From positions 11,077 to 75,076 of the forward strand of contig JBBAVI010000016.1 of the NCBI GenBank assembly GCA_040397785.1: DNA of 64,000 bases. Direction: 5' to 3'. Made by a program: the position numbers and the translations under genes. The notes beneath the pieces are model-generated. The model was not told the origin of the DNA and made no database searches. It worked only from the letters and a program-made list of their open reading frames with translations. The number at the start of each line of letters is the position of its first letter. The first letter of the stretch is position 1. This document shows positions 8,645 to 16,925 of the stretch, one piece after another. The DNA comes from M3007 sp040397785. GTDB taxonomy: Bacteria > Bacteroidota > Bacteroidia > Chitinophagales > Saprospiraceae.

Positions 8645-8715
8645 AGACTGCTCAGATTTTCACAGATTTTTTTGTATTCGTTTTTATCAAAAATCTGTGA
8701 AAATCTGAGCAATCT
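8645..8715. repeat. Long intergenic inverted repeat
   Basis: Arms 8650-8671 and 8689-8710 are perfectly complementary over 22 bp around a 17-nt loop. Five more pairs with one mismatch extend the stem to 8645/8715. The arm core reads CAGATTTTCACAG. No T run follows on either strand, so it is not a standard terminator. It looks like a small dispersed palindromic element between the reductase and comEC. Confidence 0.85.
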
Positions 8716-8727
8716 GTTGTATCCCCC

Positions 8728-8759
8728 TTGCGCCATACCTGGTTTTCCCCATAACTTTG
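8728..8759 (+). promoter_or_regulatory. Promoter of comEC
   Basis: TTG (8728-8730), 21 nt, TAACTTTG (8752-8759): the Bacteroidota -33/-7 pattern, 44 nt before the comEC ATG. Confidence 0.6.
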
Positions 8760-8803
8760 TGTGACCACTTTTTTTAATCTACGTTTTTTAATCAGCACAC
8801 TTC

Positions 8804-10891
8804 ATGCACTCCAGAGCCTATCCGTTTTTGCGGTTGTTGGTCCCTTTTGTGACCGGCATTACACTCGGCAATTATTTTGACACGCCGATCGATGGCTTAG
8901 ATGCCATCTTGTTGTTAGGGACTATTTTGATGATCCCGCTTGCCATCCGCACGTATCCTTATCGTTTTCGTTGGTTATTTGGCGCCTACCTTTCCTGTTG
9001 GCTAGTGGGCCTGGGTTATTTTAGGATGGTGGGCCAGGATGAAAGGCGGATGGTTGGGCATCTCGCCCAGGCCATTCCCGATGCTACTTTTTTTATCGGC
9101 ACCGTGTACGATGCCCCACTTACTGGTGCACGTATAAAAGCGCCGGTCCGGGTGGAATGGATGGGAAGCGCGTCCGATTGTATGCAGCCGTGTACGGGCA
9201 ATGTTTTGCTGTTTATCAAACCCGATAGTTTGGCAATGACCTTGCATTATGGCGATCAGGTGCTCGTGCGGGCGGGTGTACGCACAACGGATCCGCCTGC
9301 CAACCCGCATGCGTTTGATTATCAGCGCTATTTACACTTTCAAAACATTCATTATCAAGCATTTGTGAAGAAGGACTCCTTTCAGGTGCTCTCTTCCGGA
9401 CATGGTACCCTCCTTTGGCACATGGCTTTTGCTGCCCGCGATAATATGCTGCGGGTGCTGCGCGATTATTTTCCGCAACCCGACGAATATGCGGTTGCCT
9501 CGGCTTTGTTGTTGGGGTACAAAGAAGATTTGTCGGACGAAATTCGGGTCGCGTATGCAGAAACGGGTTCTATGCATGCGCTGGCGGTATCGGGTTCACA
9601 CGTCGGTATGTTGTATGCGGGCTTGCTGGTACTCGTGCGTGTATTTCGGTTTCGGGGTAAAAAAGGGCGGTTACTGGAGTTGGGTTTGATCCTGCTGGTA
9701 ATTTGGGCTTTTACTTTTATCACCGGTGCAACGGCTTCTGTACTGCGGGCTTCGGTTATGTTTAGCACTTATTTATTGGGAAAAGCCATATACCGAGAAG
9801 CCTCGGCCTGGAATGTGTTGGCTTTTTCGGCTTTTGGCTTGTTGGCCTACAACCCGTATTTGTTGTACGACGCAGGTTTTCAATTATCGTATGCTGCCGT
9901 TGCGGGCATGGTATTTTTTTACCCTAGGTTTTATCGTGTTTCACCCATCCTGCCGAAGTGGGCCGATGCTGCCTGGTCAGTATTGCTGGTGGGTTTTGCG
10001 GCCCAGTTAGGCACCCTGCCGCTATCCTTATTTTACTTTCATCAGTTTCCGGTGTACTTCTGGCTTTCGGGGTGGATTGTCGTGTTGGGTGGCGCGATCT
10101 TTTTGTGGGGTGGTGCGATCTTGCTGGTGTTGGATATGGTGTGGACTTTTGGGGCGAAATACCTGGCATTGGGCTTGTATTATATGTTGTGGGGTATGAA
10201 CCAATGCATTTTTGGGATACAAGCGTTGCCAGGCAGTGTAATCGCGGGCGTTTGGGTCAACATGCTGGAAGTTATTTTACTGTATGCCTGCATTGTATGT
10301 TTGGGTATTTGGATGGTGTATCGAAAAGGGCTTTGGATAAAAGTGTTACTGATATTGGGTATCTGGATTGGCCTCATTCGCCTGTCTCGTTCGGTGGAGC
10401 AGGAAAACCAGGCCCAACTCATCCTGTACAGCATAAACAAAGGAAGGCTTGTAGATTTTATGGACGGTAAAAACGGCTTTGCGCGCATGGACACTTTGGC
10501 ACCAAAACAAATCCAGTTTGCGGCGCAGTCCCATCGTTGGGCATCGGGTTTGTTGCAGGTTCCGGCTGTTTTATTTCAAAAGGATACGATAATCGAACAT
10601 GCGAATTTTGCCTATCGACCGCCTTTTGCTCAGTTTTTTGATAAACGCCTGTTTTGGTTGCAACCCGACTCCAAACTTCCGGGCGGCGTTTTTCCCATAG
10701 ATATTTTAGTCGTGTCGGGCAAACCCAAAACAGATTTGAAACAATGGGTTGCGCATTATCCTTGTCGACAAATTGTGCTCGATACCCGTATTGCACCCTG
10801 GCATTTGGAACCTTTAAAAAAACAATGTCTTGAAATGGGTATTCCTTGTCATGCCATCGGCACTGCGGGCGCTTTCCACGTGAAACTTTAA
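8804..10891 (+). CDS. comEC: ComEC/Rec2-family DNA uptake channel
   Basis: Polytopic inner-membrane protein, 695 aa, predicted to carry single-stranded transforming DNA into the cytoplasm. Order: two N-terminal membrane segments (residues ~10-75), a DUF4131/OB-like periplasmic region (to ~210), then the Competence domain with the conserved block around ALLLGYKEDLSD, MHALAVSGSHVGMLY and GATASVLRASVM, about ten hydrophobic segments (to ~530), and a soluble C-terminal domain of ~165 residues. That last domain does not show the HxHxDH metallo-beta-lactamase motif found in Bacillus ComEC, so it is probably non-catalytic. The ComEA-like gene follows after 30 nt, supporting a competence operon. Confidence 0.9.
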   Translation: MHSRAYPFLRLLVPFVTGITLGNYFDTPIDGLDAILLLGTILMIPLAIRTYPYRFRWLFGAYLSCWLVGLGYFRMVGQDERRMVGHLAQAIPDATFFIGTVYDAPLTGARIKAPVRVEWMGSASDCMQPCTGNVLLFIKPDSLAMTLHYGDQVLVRAGVRTTDPPANPHAFDYQRYLHFQNIHYQAFVKKDSFQVLSSGHGTLLWHMAFAARDNMLRVLRDYFPQPDEYAVASALLLGYKEDLSDEIRVAYAETGSMHALAVSGSHVGMLYAGLLVLVRVFRFRGKKGRLLELGLILLVIWAFTFITGATASVLRASVMFSTYLLGKAIYREASAWNVLAFSAFGLLAYNPYLLYDAGFQLSYAAVAGMVFFYPRFYRVSPILPKWADAAWSVLLVGFAAQLGTLPLSLFYFHQFPVYFWLSGWIVVLGGAIFLWGGAILLVLDMVWTFGAKYLALGLYYMLWGMNQCIFGIQALPGSVIAGVWVNMLEVILLYACIVCLGIWMVYRKGLWIKVLLILGIWIGLIRLSRSVEQENQAQLILYSINKGRLVDFMDGKNGFARMDTLAPKQIQFAAQSHRWASGLLQVPAVLFQKDTIIEHANFAYRPPFAQFFDKRLFWLQPDSKLPGGVFPIDILVVSGKPKTDLKQWVAHYPCRQIVLDTRIAPWHLEPLKKQCLEMGIPCHAIGTAGAFHVKL

Positions 10892-10921
10892 TCTTCCTTT
10901 TTAATCATAAAAAACAAACAC

Positions 10922-11842
10922 ATGTTACGCGCATTCATCCAACACCTTCATTTTACCAAAACAGAACGCTTTGGCGCCTTGGGACTGGCCTTCATTTTTT
11001 GCCTGGTTTATATGGCCCCCGAAATTTATCACCGCTACTTTTTGCAAGCCCGCAAAACAGATTTTAGTGCCTTTCAACGTTTTGTCGAGGCACATGCAGC
11101 CGATCTGGGCATAGAAACGGATAGTTTGCAGCCTGCCAAACAACCACCCGTTGTTTTTCCCTTTGACCCAAATACTGCCAGCGCCGAAGATTTTGAACGC
11201 CTCGGTTTATCCGAAAAAACAGCGCAATCCATTTTACATTACCGGGAAAAAGGCGGACAGTTTCGGAAGCCGGAAGATTTTCAAAAAATCTATACCCTTT
11301 CCATCAAAGACTTTGAAAGACTGGAGCCATATATCCGGATCAGTGCCAAGCAAGAAAAGTGGAAAGACCAAGATTATGCGGATGCGCCTCGGCCATCGCA
11401 ATACTCCGGTGGCGGATATGAAAAAAAATATGCACCCCGTGGGCCTGTGGATATCAACCGATCGAGTGTGGAGGATTGGGTAAAATTGCCCATGATCGGC
11501 GAAAAACGCGCCCGGCAAATTATCAACTTTAGAGAATCGTTGGGTGGATTTTTAACCGTGGAACAGGTGCGGGAAGTATTCAACTTACCCGATAGTGTAT
11601 ACCAGATGATATTGCCCCATTTGGTACTGGAAACCAAAAACGTGCATAAACTCAACCTGAATTCGGCAACAATTGAAGACCTGAACCACCACCCCTATAT
11701 TTCCGGCAAACAGGCCATGCTGATCGTACGTTATCGCGAACAGCATGGCGCATTTGCCTCGGTGGAAGATTTAAAAAACATTATTGCCTTCAAAGATCAA
11801 GCTTGGCTGGAGCAAATCAGGCCCTATGTTGGAATTGAGTAA
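10922..11842 (+). CDS. ComEA-like helix-hairpin-helix protein with three HhH units
   Basis: 306 aa. A membrane anchor lies near residues 19-33 (LGLAFIFCLVYMAPEIY), so the rest is probably periplasmic. Three helix-hairpin-helix units follow: FDPNTASAEDFERLGL (~78), VDINRSSVEDWVKLPMIG (~177) and LNLNSATIEDLNHHPYI (~243), each with a downstream IL/I-x-YRE-x-x-G-x-F hairpin typical of ComEA. ComEA binds double-stranded DNA and hands it to ComEC; usual ComEA proteins have one such pair, so this is an extended version. It lies 30 nt behind comEC on the same strand. The TPR gene on the other strand ends 3 nt beyond its stop. Confidence 0.87.
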   Translation: MLRAFIQHLHFTKTERFGALGLAFIFCLVYMAPEIYHRYFLQARKTDFSAFQRFVEAHAADLGIETDSLQPAKQPPVVFPFDPNTASAEDFERLGLSEKTAQSILHYREKGGQFRKPEDFQKIYTLSIKDFERLEPYIRISAKQEKWKDQDYADAPRPSQYSGGGYEKKYAPRGPVDINRSSVEDWVKLPMIGEKRARQIINFRESLGGFLTVEQVREVFNLPDSVYQMILPHLVLETKNVHKLNLNSATIEDLNHHPYISGKQAMLIVRYREQHGAFASVEDLKNIIAFKDQAWLEQIRPYVGIE

Positions 11843-11845
11843 CGG

Positions 11846-13792
11846 TTACTTCCGCAAAGAAGGTTCAATGGCATACGCTTGCTCAAACCAGGTTTGTGCT
11901 TTTTCCGGCTGACCCATATCGCGGTAAGCGGAACCCACATAAAATAACAAGGTGGCGTTGCGCGGTTCAAATTTCAAACCTTCCTGCCATTGTTCGATAG
12001 CGGCCGGGAATTGTTTTTTCATGGCCAAAATAGCGCCCAGATTTCGGCGGGCATCAATAAAGCGCGGATCGTACTGAATGGATTTTCGATACACTTCCTC
12101 GGCTTTATCAAACTGATTGCGCATGAAATAAATGAAACCCAGGTTCGACAACACCTTGGCATCATTGGGTCGGTGTTTCAAGGAGGTTAGGTAATCGGTA
12201 TAGGCCTGATCAAATTTATTGAGTCGGAAATAAGCCAAGCCCCGGCTGCCAAATGCGTCGTGGTATTCGGGGAAAAGTTCGATGGCCTTGTTGTACGAGC
12301 CAATGCCTTTGAGCACCCAGGTTGAATCGGTTACCACGCCGGTTTTTTCATCCATACCGGTTTTTACCTGTTCCAGTCCATTGTGGTAGTTAAGTTTGGC
12401 GCTGTTGGGCGATTGGATAATATCGGCGTTGTACAGGGAGGCGCTGTTTTCCCAGGCAGGGTTACGTACAAGCGTGCGCAAGGCGTATCCGGCAATAATC
12501 ACAGCGGCAATGCCCCAAATAATAGCCCCTTTTCCATTTGGATTGAACAAGTTGTTATTTTCGTCAATTTTGAAAAAACGCGTGATGCCATACGCAATGG
12601 CCAGGGCAAAACCCAAAGAGGGCATATACAACAAGCGTTCGCCGTAAGAAGTACCGATGACCAACAAAACGTTGCTAAACAACGAAAATGCGATGAGGTA
12701 AATCAGAATGGCGTACGACAAAAAGTGCTTTTTCTTCAAATTCAATACAGCCCAAACGAACATAGCGCCGTACAGGAAAAAACCAAGCAGGGCTTCCCAG
12801 TTATCAAAACCCACCGTACGCAATTGCGGGAAACCGCGGTCGCTCACTAAGGAAATCGGGAAGATGAGCACCTTTAAGTATTCGAAGCACATCAAAAACG
12901 CCGAAGCAAAACGCGAAGCCGAGTTCGTGGCGGCTACGATAAAATTATCGAGGGGCGAGTAAATTTCATTGTATGATTGGGCCGCTAATACCTCATACCT
13001 GATCGATAAAAACAAAACTGCGGGAATGAGCATGAGCGCGCCGATTTTCACAATTTTGGAAAATGGTTTGTCGGTAAAAAACCAAATTGTCAGCGGGAAG
13101 ATGGCCAAAAACGTAATAGCGCTTTCTTTGGAAAAGAGCGCTGCGGCGTAACATGCCATGGCTGTAACCAACCATCCAGCATTGTCTTTTTCGAAATGAC
13201 GCCAAATAGCATACAATGCCAAAGAGGCAAACATGAGCGACATGATTTCATCGCGGCTTTTGATGTTGGCCACCACTTCACTGTGTACGGGCAAAGCCAT
13301 AAAGACCAAAACAGCAATCGCTGTGAGTGCCACCGGATATTGCGCCAAAATGCGCCGCCAGGTAATCCAGAATACCCAACCGGAAATGCCATAATATACG
13401 GCGTTCATCATGTGGTGGAAACCTGGATTGTCGGGCGAGAGTTGCCATTCGAAGGCAAACATGGCGAGCGAAAGTGGGCGGTACAAGGAACCCGGACTGG
13501 CCCAGGCGCCGTAGCGGTATTCGGTAGAAAAAATGATGCCCAGGTTTTTTAGGCCACCTTTCACGACCCAGTTTTCCTTGATGGCCGAAAAATCGTCGAG
13601 ACAAAAATCATAGCCAAAGGTGTTGGCGTATATAATAAATCCGAAGCCGGCGCAGATCAATCCGAACCACCAGGGACCAGGCAACTGGACAGATGGGGTG
13701 GAAGTGGTTTGGGTGTTGCGGTTGTTTTTTGTCTCCGGTTTTTTAGTGACCGGGCGGACAGGGGTGGGTTTTACGTTTTTCTTCTTTGACAT
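11846..13792 (-). CDS. Polytopic membrane protein with C-terminal TPR repeats (TMTC/GT-C-like)
   Basis: 648 aa. After a basic Pro/Thr-rich N-terminus there are about ten hydrophobic segments (residues ~35-450). The first loop has FCLDDFSAIKENWVVKGG, and an acidic pair in loop one is where GT-C fold glycosyltransferases place their catalytic acid. The remaining ~190 residues are tetratricopeptide repeats (AFGSRGLAYFRLNKFDQAYTDYL, VLSNLGFIYFMRNQFDKAEEVY and two more). This architecture matches the TMTC/DUF1736 type of protein O-mannosyltransferase-like proteins. Donor and acceptor are unknown. It is alone on its strand between the HhH gene and the pnt operon. Confidence 0.8.
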   Translation of the reverse strand: MSKKKNVKPTPVRPVTKKPETKNNRNTQTTSTPSVQLPGPWWFGLICAGFGFIIYANTFGYDFCLDDFSAIKENWVVKGGLKNLGIIFSTEYRYGAWASPGSLYRPLSLAMFAFEWQLSPDNPGFHHMMNAVYYGISGWVFWITWRRILAQYPVALTAIAVLVFMALPVHSEVVANIKSRDEIMSLMFASLALYAIWRHFEKDNAGWLVTAMACYAAALFSKESAITFLAIFPLTIWFFTDKPFSKIVKIGALMLIPAVLFLSIRYEVLAAQSYNEIYSPLDNFIVAATNSASRFASAFLMCFEYLKVLIFPISLVSDRGFPQLRTVGFDNWEALLGFFLYGAMFVWAVLNLKKKHFLSYAILIYLIAFSLFSNVLLVIGTSYGERLLYMPSLGFALAIAYGITRFFKIDENNNLFNPNGKGAIIWGIAAVIIAGYALRTLVRNPAWENSASLYNADIIQSPNSAKLNYHNGLEQVKTGMDEKTGVVTDSTWVLKGIGSYNKAIELFPEYHDAFGSRGLAYFRLNKFDQAYTDYLTSLKHRPNDAKVLSNLGFIYFMRNQFDKAEEVYRKSIQYDPRFIDARRNLGAILAMKKQFPAAIEQWQEGLKFEPRNATLLFYVGSAYRDMGQPEKAQTWFEQAYAIEPSLRK

Positions 13793-13826
13793 TTGCTCCC
13801 TTTTTGCAGGGTAAAAATAATACGAA

Positions 13827-13859
13827 GGGCGGATTTTTCGCTCATTCGAAAATCCGCCC
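13827..13859 (-). terminator. Terminator of the pnt operon
   Basis: GC-rich hairpin with arms GGGCGGATTTTTCG and CGAAAATCCGCCC (one-base bulge) and a 6-nt loop. On the minus strand it is followed by a T-rich stretch and lies 28 nt past the pntB stop. Confidence 0.75.
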
Positions 13860-13887
13860 CCGGTAAATTTATTTTAAAAACACTGTT

Positions 13888-15321
13888 TTAGAGTGATTTT
13901 ACCTCATTTACGAGTTTTTGAAGGGTATCTTTTGCATCCCCGAACAGCATTTTTGTTCTGGCATGGAAGAACAATTCGTTTTCGATACCGGCATAACCCG
14001 ATTTCATACTGCGTTTCATGACGATTACGTTTTTGGCTTCCCACACTTCGAGTACGGGCATTCCGTAAATCGGGCTGCTTGGATCGTCCTTGGCAGCAGG
14101 GTTTACTACGTCATTAGCACCGACTACAATGACGACATCCGATTTGGCGATTATTTCGTTTGCTTCTTCCAGGTCGTAAAGTTTTGGGTAAGGCACATCG
14201 GCCTCTGCCAGCAAAACGTTCATGTGGCCCGGCATACGTCCCGCAACCGGGTGAATGGCATATTTCACCTCTACTCCGTTGGATTCCAACAATTCGTCGA
14301 GTTCTTTACATATTTTTTGCGCCTGCGCCACCGCCAAACCATAACCAGGCACGATCACCACTGAACCAGAGTAATTGAGCAATACCGCCGCGTCGCTGAT
14401 GCTAACTTCTTTGATGGCTTGGTCGCCCGCCGCTTTTCCAGCTGACGCTGCGCCGCCGCCGCCAAAGCTACCCACCAATACATTCATGATAGAACGGTTC
14501 ATGGCTTTGCACATCAGGATCGTCAAAATACTACCAGAAGCACCTACCAAAATACCGCCTACCAACATCACTAAGTTGTCGTAAATGATACCAGCTGCAG
14601 CGGCCGTCAAACCCGTGAAAGAGTTCAACACCGAAATAACCACCGGCATATCAGCGCCACCAATCGGTGCAACAAACATAAAGCCGTACACGAGTGCAAT
14701 GCCAAATAAAATCAGGCCCCACATCATGCCGTTTTCTCCTGCGCCCCAGGTGATGTAACCAATCAGGCCAAGAATGCCTGCCAACAAAACCATGTTGATA
14801 ACACTGTGGCGTGGGAGCGTGATGGCAGAATCTTTTACCAAATCTTCCAGTTTTGCATACGCCAGCATACTGCCGGTAAACGAAACAGAGCCAAAAAACA
14901 TGGTGAACAAAACGAGTACCATGGCACCGGTAGAAATAGGATCATGTCCTGCGCCATCGTATTGCAATTTGAGTTCGGCTACGGCGAGCAAAGCCGCGCA
15001 ACCGCCGCCCAGGCCATTGAACAAGGATACCATTTGCGGCATGGAAGTCATTTTGACCCGGTAAGCGGCCAACCAGCCAACCATACCCCCAATCGCCAAA
15101 GCCGCGTACAACAAAAGCAATTTAAAGGTGCGCACATCGCCCAAATCGCGATCGGCCGAAGGGTGGAACAGCAAAGTGCCCATCACGGCAAGACCCATGC
15201 CTACCGCAGCCACCTGATTGCCGCGCCGGGCAGTATCGGGGTGACTGAGCATTTTCAAACCCACCACAAACGTGAGGGAGGCGATGAGGTATATTAAGTC
15301 GAGTAAATAGGTTGCAGACAT
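13888..15321 (-). CDS. pntB: NAD(P) transhydrogenase subunit beta
   Basis: 477 aa, typical for PntB. It forms most of the membrane proton channel and the NADP(H)-binding domain III of proton-translocating transhydrogenase, which uses proton-motive force to make NADPH from NADH. Residues ~1-270 contain about eight to nine hydrophobic helices (for example GWLAAYRVKMTSMPQM, GLIGYITWGAG). The C-terminal ~180 residues carry the domain III marks GYGLAVAQAQ, HPVAGRMPGHMNVLLAEA and VVVGANDVVNPAA. Last gene of the operon, 14 nt behind pntAB and before a clear terminator. Confidence 0.96.
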   Translation of the reverse strand: MSATYLLDLIYLIASLTFVVGLKMLSHPDTARRGNQVAAVGMGLAVMGTLLFHPSADRDLGDVRTFKLLLLYAALAIGGMVGWLAAYRVKMTSMPQMVSLFNGLGGGCAALLAVAELKLQYDGAGHDPISTGAMVLVLFTMFFGSVSFTGSMLAYAKLEDLVKDSAITLPRHSVINMVLLAGILGLIGYITWGAGENGMMWGLILFGIALVYGFMFVAPIGGADMPVVISVLNSFTGLTAAAAGIIYDNLVMLVGGILVGASGSILTILMCKAMNRSIMNVLVGSFGGGGAASAGKAAGDQAIKEVSISDAAVLLNYSGSVVIVPGYGLAVAQAQKICKELDELLESNGVEVKYAIHPVAGRMPGHMNVLLAEADVPYPKLYDLEEANEIIAKSDVVIVVGANDVVNPAAKDDPSSPIYGMPVLEVWEAKNVIVMKRSMKSGYAGIENELFFHARTKMLFGDAKDTLQKLVNEVKSL

Positions 15322-15335
15322 CGTGTATCGGGTGC

Positions 15336-15647
15336 TTATTTCTTTTTCTTTTTAAACATTTCCAGCATGCGGTCGGTTACGGCAAAACCGCCTACCACAT
15401 TTAGGGTTCCGAATACCACTGCAACAAAACCGAGCACCAGCGACAAGTAATCATCGGCCCGCGCATTGAACAGCACGATAATTGCTCCGACCAAAACGAC
15501 GCCGTGGATGGCATTGGCACCCGACATCAGGGGCGTGTGCAAAACAGCGGGTACTTTTGAGATCACCTCAATACCGAGCAAAATGCTGAAAGCCAGCAAA
15601 TAGATCAAGAGGAGATTTTCATGTAAAAAGGAAAAAAATACTTCCAT
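15336..15647 (-). CDS. pntAB: NAD(P) transhydrogenase subunit alpha part 2 (membrane part)
   Basis: 103 aa with three hydrophobic helices (residues ~8-25, ~35-60 and ~68-85), ending in a Lys-rich tail. It corresponds to the membrane part of the alpha subunit, which is fused to domain I in E. coli PntA but separate in the three-gene form seen here. The segment MSGANAIHGVVLVG is the conserved helix of this family. It lies 24 nt behind pntAA and 14 nt before pntB. Confidence 0.95.
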   Translation of the reverse strand: MEVFFSFLHENLLLIYLLAFSILLGIEVISKVPAVLHTPLMSGANAIHGVVLVGAIIVLFNARADDYLSLVLGFVAVVFGTLNVVGGFAVTDRMLEMFKKKKK

Positions 15648-15671
15648 GGTGTGTTATTTTCTAGAAAAGGC

Positions 15672-16757
15672 TCAATTTGGCTTGCCGGCAATACAGCTTT
15701 CCCGAATGATTTCGTTGTTGAAATCGAGCTGGAGGCTGCCGTCTTTGGCGATCATTAGTTTTAGGAAATTGGCAACGTTGTTACCAAATAAGGTACTGGC
15801 ATCTTCGGGCATACGCGCTGCCAAATTGGAATCGCCCAAAATGGTCACGCCGTTGTGTCGGATGGTTTTATTGTTTTGGGTGAGGGCGCAGTTGCCACCG
15901 GTGCTGGCCGCAAGGTCGATCACCACGCTGCCGGGCCGCATTTTTTCTACGGTTTCAGCGGGCAACAATATGGGCGCTTTTTTACCGCGTACTTGTGCAG
16001 TACAAATTATAATATCGGCTTTTGCGGCGCGTGTTTGCACTTCTTCGCGCTGACGCTGCAAGTATTCCTCACTTTGCTGTACTGCATAACCGCCTGCGCC
16101 GCGATCATCTACTGCGCCAGGCACTTCTACAAATTTTGCGCCTAAACTTTCCACTTCTTCTTTGGCAGCAGCGCGGGTATCAAATGCTTCCACACTTGCG
16201 CCGTTGCGTTTGGCCGTTGCGATGGCTTGCAAACCCGCAACGCCCGCACCCAATACCAATACTTTGCTTGGTTTGATACTGCCCGCAGCCGTAACCATCA
16301 TGGGGAAATAACGACTTACATGGGTGGCCGCCAATAAAACCGCTTGATAACCGGCAATGGATGCCATCGACGAAAGTATGTCCATCGCCTGCGCGAGGGT
16401 GGTACGCGGAATCATATCCAGGCTAAATGCGCGGAGCCCTTCTTTTTCCAGGCTTTCGGCAATGTCCGAATCGATGTAAGGTTGAAACTGCGCGATGAGT
16501 ACCGTGCCTTTTTTCAGTTGCGTGCGTTCGGCTTCCGGGAGGGTATGGAGGCTAACTAATACATCTGCTTGTTGCAGAATGGAAGCACGGTCGGTTATGG
16601 TGGCAAATGCAGCATAAGCGGCATCTTCAAAAAAAGCGTCGACGCCAGCGCCTGCTTCTACCAAAAATGTAAGACCCGATACAGCGAGCTTAGATAAATT
16701 GGTAGGGGTCAGTGCTACGCGCGGATCATTGGGTTCATTTAGTAGTCCGAGTATCAT
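15672..16757 (-). CDS. pntAA: NAD(P) transhydrogenase subunit alpha part 1 (NAD(H)-binding)
   Basis: 361 aa soluble domain I of transhydrogenase, related to alanine dehydrogenase. It starts MILGLLNEPNDPRVALTP and carries the Rossmann motif VLVLGAGVAGLQAIATAKRNGA, then EAFDTRAAAKEEVESLGAKFVE and the hydrophobic end DLAASTGGNCALT. It binds NADH and passes hydride to NADP on PntB. First gene of the operon. It ends with TGA, which shows that TGA is used as a normal stop codon in this genome. Confidence 0.95.
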   Translation of the reverse strand: MILGLLNEPNDPRVALTPTNLSKLAVSGLTFLVEAGAGVDAFFEDAAYAAFATITDRASILQQADVLVSLHTLPEAERTQLKKGTVLIAQFQPYIDSDIAESLEKEGLRAFSLDMIPRTTLAQAMDILSSMASIAGYQAVLLAATHVSRYFPMMVTAAGSIKPSKVLVLGAGVAGLQAIATAKRNGASVEAFDTRAAAKEEVESLGAKFVEVPGAVDDRGAGGYAVQQSEEYLQRQREEVQTRAAKADIIICTAQVRGKKAPILLPAETVEKMRPGSVVIDLAASTGGNCALTQNNKTIRHNGVTILGDSNLAARMPEDASTLFGNNVANFLKLMIAKDGSLQLDFNNEIIRESCIAGKPN

Positions 16758-16925
16758 ATTTCGCCGGGAAAGTGAAAGGTCATTATTAAGCCGCGAAATT
16801 ATACCATGATTTTTGTGATTGGGCGTTTTTTACCTTTAGATTTTTTAAAAATAATATTCTTTAAAATTTACGATCAAATCTGCGCACCCGAACGGCTATC
16901 TTCACGCAAAAATTTCTGATCCATC

